Source: an uncultured Leucothrix sp. (GTDB taxonomy: Bacteria > Pseudomonadota > Gammaproteobacteria > Thiotrichales > Thiotrichaceae). Taken from it: a DNA stretch of 6,569 nucleotides. The stretch covers positions 1-6,569 of the forward strand of contig CALKXC010000323.1 of assembly GCA_938004025.1 (NCBI GenBank). The letters are read 5' to 3'. Position numbers and translations under genes: made by a program. Under the pieces are notes generated by a model. That model was not told the DNA's origin and made no database searches. It saw only the letters and a list, made by a program, of their open reading frames with translations. Positions 5,545-6,569 of this stretch are shown here, piece by piece; position 1 is the stretch's first letter; each line of letters opens with the position of its first letter.

Positions 5545-6569
5545 ATGACCATAAATACCATTCTCATTACATTGCTCGCGTTACTATTATTTAGCTACGT
5601 GATCGGTCGTAAGCGCTCAATTGCGGTGGCTGGCAAGCATAAAAACGGCCGCCGCGACTTGCACTCCTTACCCAATTATTATGGCTACATGGTGGTAATT
5701 TGGACTGCCTTACCTGCCTTAATTATCTTGGCGTTGTGGACCTCGTTTGACGCCAAATTAATTTCGAGTTTAACCTTCTCCTCACTTCCTGCAGCGATGC
5801 AAGCAAAGGGGCCAGATGCGTTAGGATTATTGCTTAACGAAGTCAAAAACCTCACCGCTTCAGGTCAGCTAGATACCATCAAAGATGACCCTGTAAAGCT
5901 TGCTGCCGCCGAGCGTTTCCAAAGCTTGCAAAACATTAGTGTAATGGCTAAAACCATCGTAGTACTTGGTGCGGCGATTCTTGGCCTTATTCTTGGCTTA
6001 CGTCTTGTTAGACCTGAGACACGTGCCCGTAACAAGGTTGAGAGCGTGATTAAAGCACTGATGATTGTCTGTGCTTCTATCGCCATTCTCACCACACTCG
6101 GCATCGTAATGTCGGTGTTGTTTGAATCGATTCTGTTTTTCAAATCCGTCTCGGTCAGTGATTTTCTTTTTGGTACCCACTGGAGCCCTCAAACTGCTTT
6201 ACGCGCTGATCAAGCTGGAAGCTCTGGTTCGTTTGGTGCAGTGCCTTTATTTGTTGGAACGCTGTTAATTTCCTTGATTGCACTGATTATTGCCGTGCCT
6301 CTAGGTTTGATGTCCGCAATTTATTTATCGGAATACGCCAGCCCAAAATTCCGCGCAATTGCTAAGCCGACTCTGGAGATCCTTGCAGGTATTCCAACCG
6401 TTGTTTATGGCTTTTTTGCAGCGTTAACCGTGGCTCCATTTATTAGAAATCTCGGTGAATCACTTGGTTTAACCGTCGCTTCTGAAAGTGCGCTGGCGGC
6501 AGGATTAGTCATGGGAATTATGATTATTCCTTTTGTTTCTTCATTGTCAGATGACGTAATAAACGCCGT
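5545..6569 (+). CDS. pstC: Phosphate ABC transporter permease PstC, 3' end cut by the window
   Basis: The frame is open from ATG 5545 to the window edge: 341 codons with no stop. The product is an inner-membrane permease that forms the phosphate channel with PstA. Hydrophobic segments lie near residues 4-20, 49-69, 138-154, 171-195, 235-259 and 278-298, with a last partial one from about 319. The section from about 230 is the MetI-like permease domain, with VPLGLMSAIYLSEYASP (251-267) and the PstC hallmark EILAGIPTVVYGFFAALTVAP (278-298). It is the long PstC form found in many proteobacteria: about 200 extra N-terminal residues with two or three membrane segments and a soluble loop (about 70-137), compared with the 319-residue E. 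coli protein. Its total length is probably about 450 residues. The start is supported by AGGA at 5533-5536. It follows pstS in the same direction after 193 bases; pstA, pstB and phoU are expected next. Confidence 0.92.
   Translation, partial: MTINTILITLLALLLFSYVIGRKRSIAVAGKHKNGRRDLHSLPNYYGYMVVIWTALPALIILALWTSFDAKLISSLTFSSLPAAMQAKGPDALGLLLNEVKNLTASGQLDTIKDDPVKLAAAERFQSLQNISVMAKTIVVLGAAILGLILGLRLVRPETRARNKVESVIKALMIVCASIAILTTLGIVMSVLFESILFFKSVSVSDFLFGTHWSPQTALRADQAGSSGSFGAVPLFVGTLLISLIALIIAVPLGLMSAIYLSEYASPKFRAIAKPTLEILAGIPTVVYGFFAALTVAPFIRNLGESLGLTVASESALAAGLVMGIMIIPFVSSLSDDVINA

Noticed and set aside
5523..5594. Short 23-codon frame starting ATG 5523 and overlapping the pstC start out of frame
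   Set aside because: It has no ribosome binding site of its own, and it would start almost at the predicted transcription start. The AGGA at 5533 clearly serves pstC.

Overview
The window looks like a piece of a gammaproteobacterial chromosome, possibly marine. The basis is the PhoB-type regulator, the Gram-negative PstS signal peptide, the long form of PstC and a moderate GC content. No single marker fixes the genus. I see no insertion sequence, CRISPR array, tRNA, rRNA or phage gene.

Layout. Positions 1-57 are a short leader with a good ribosome binding site and no callable gene. A complete creatinase gene follows on the plus strand (58-1275). It converges on a minus-strand gene for a membrane-anchored GGDEF-EAL protein (1343-3310, or start 3292). 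A perfect 11-bp stem-loop at 1305-1336 lies between the two stops and probably terminates both transcripts. The divergent region 3311-3482 separates the GGDEF-EAL gene from phoB (3483-4199, plus strand). It holds a 19-bp dyad and a TATAAT close to the phoB start. Next come pstS (4314-5351), preceded by a textbook Pho box with a correctly placed -10, and pstC (5545 to the window edge, truncated). The 193-bp pstS-pstC gap holds two strong stem-loops and a possible internal promoter.

How it fits together. PhoB made from the 3483 gene should bind the Pho box under phosphate starvation and drive pstS and at least part of the downstream pst genes. PstS captures phosphate in the periplasm and hands it to the PstC/PstA channel; pstA, pstB and phoU presumably lie beyond the right edge. 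phoR, which usually follows phoB, is absent here because phoB is followed directly by pstS. The GGDEF-EAL protein should adjust cyclic di-GMP; its link to phosphate is only positional. The creatinase would split creatine into sarcosine and urea and is probably unrelated to the phosphate genes.

I found no clearly undescribed system. The points most worth checking are the paired hairpins between pstS and pstC, the phoB start and promoter arrangement, the missing phoR, and the dyad shared by the divergent c-di-GMP and phoB genes.
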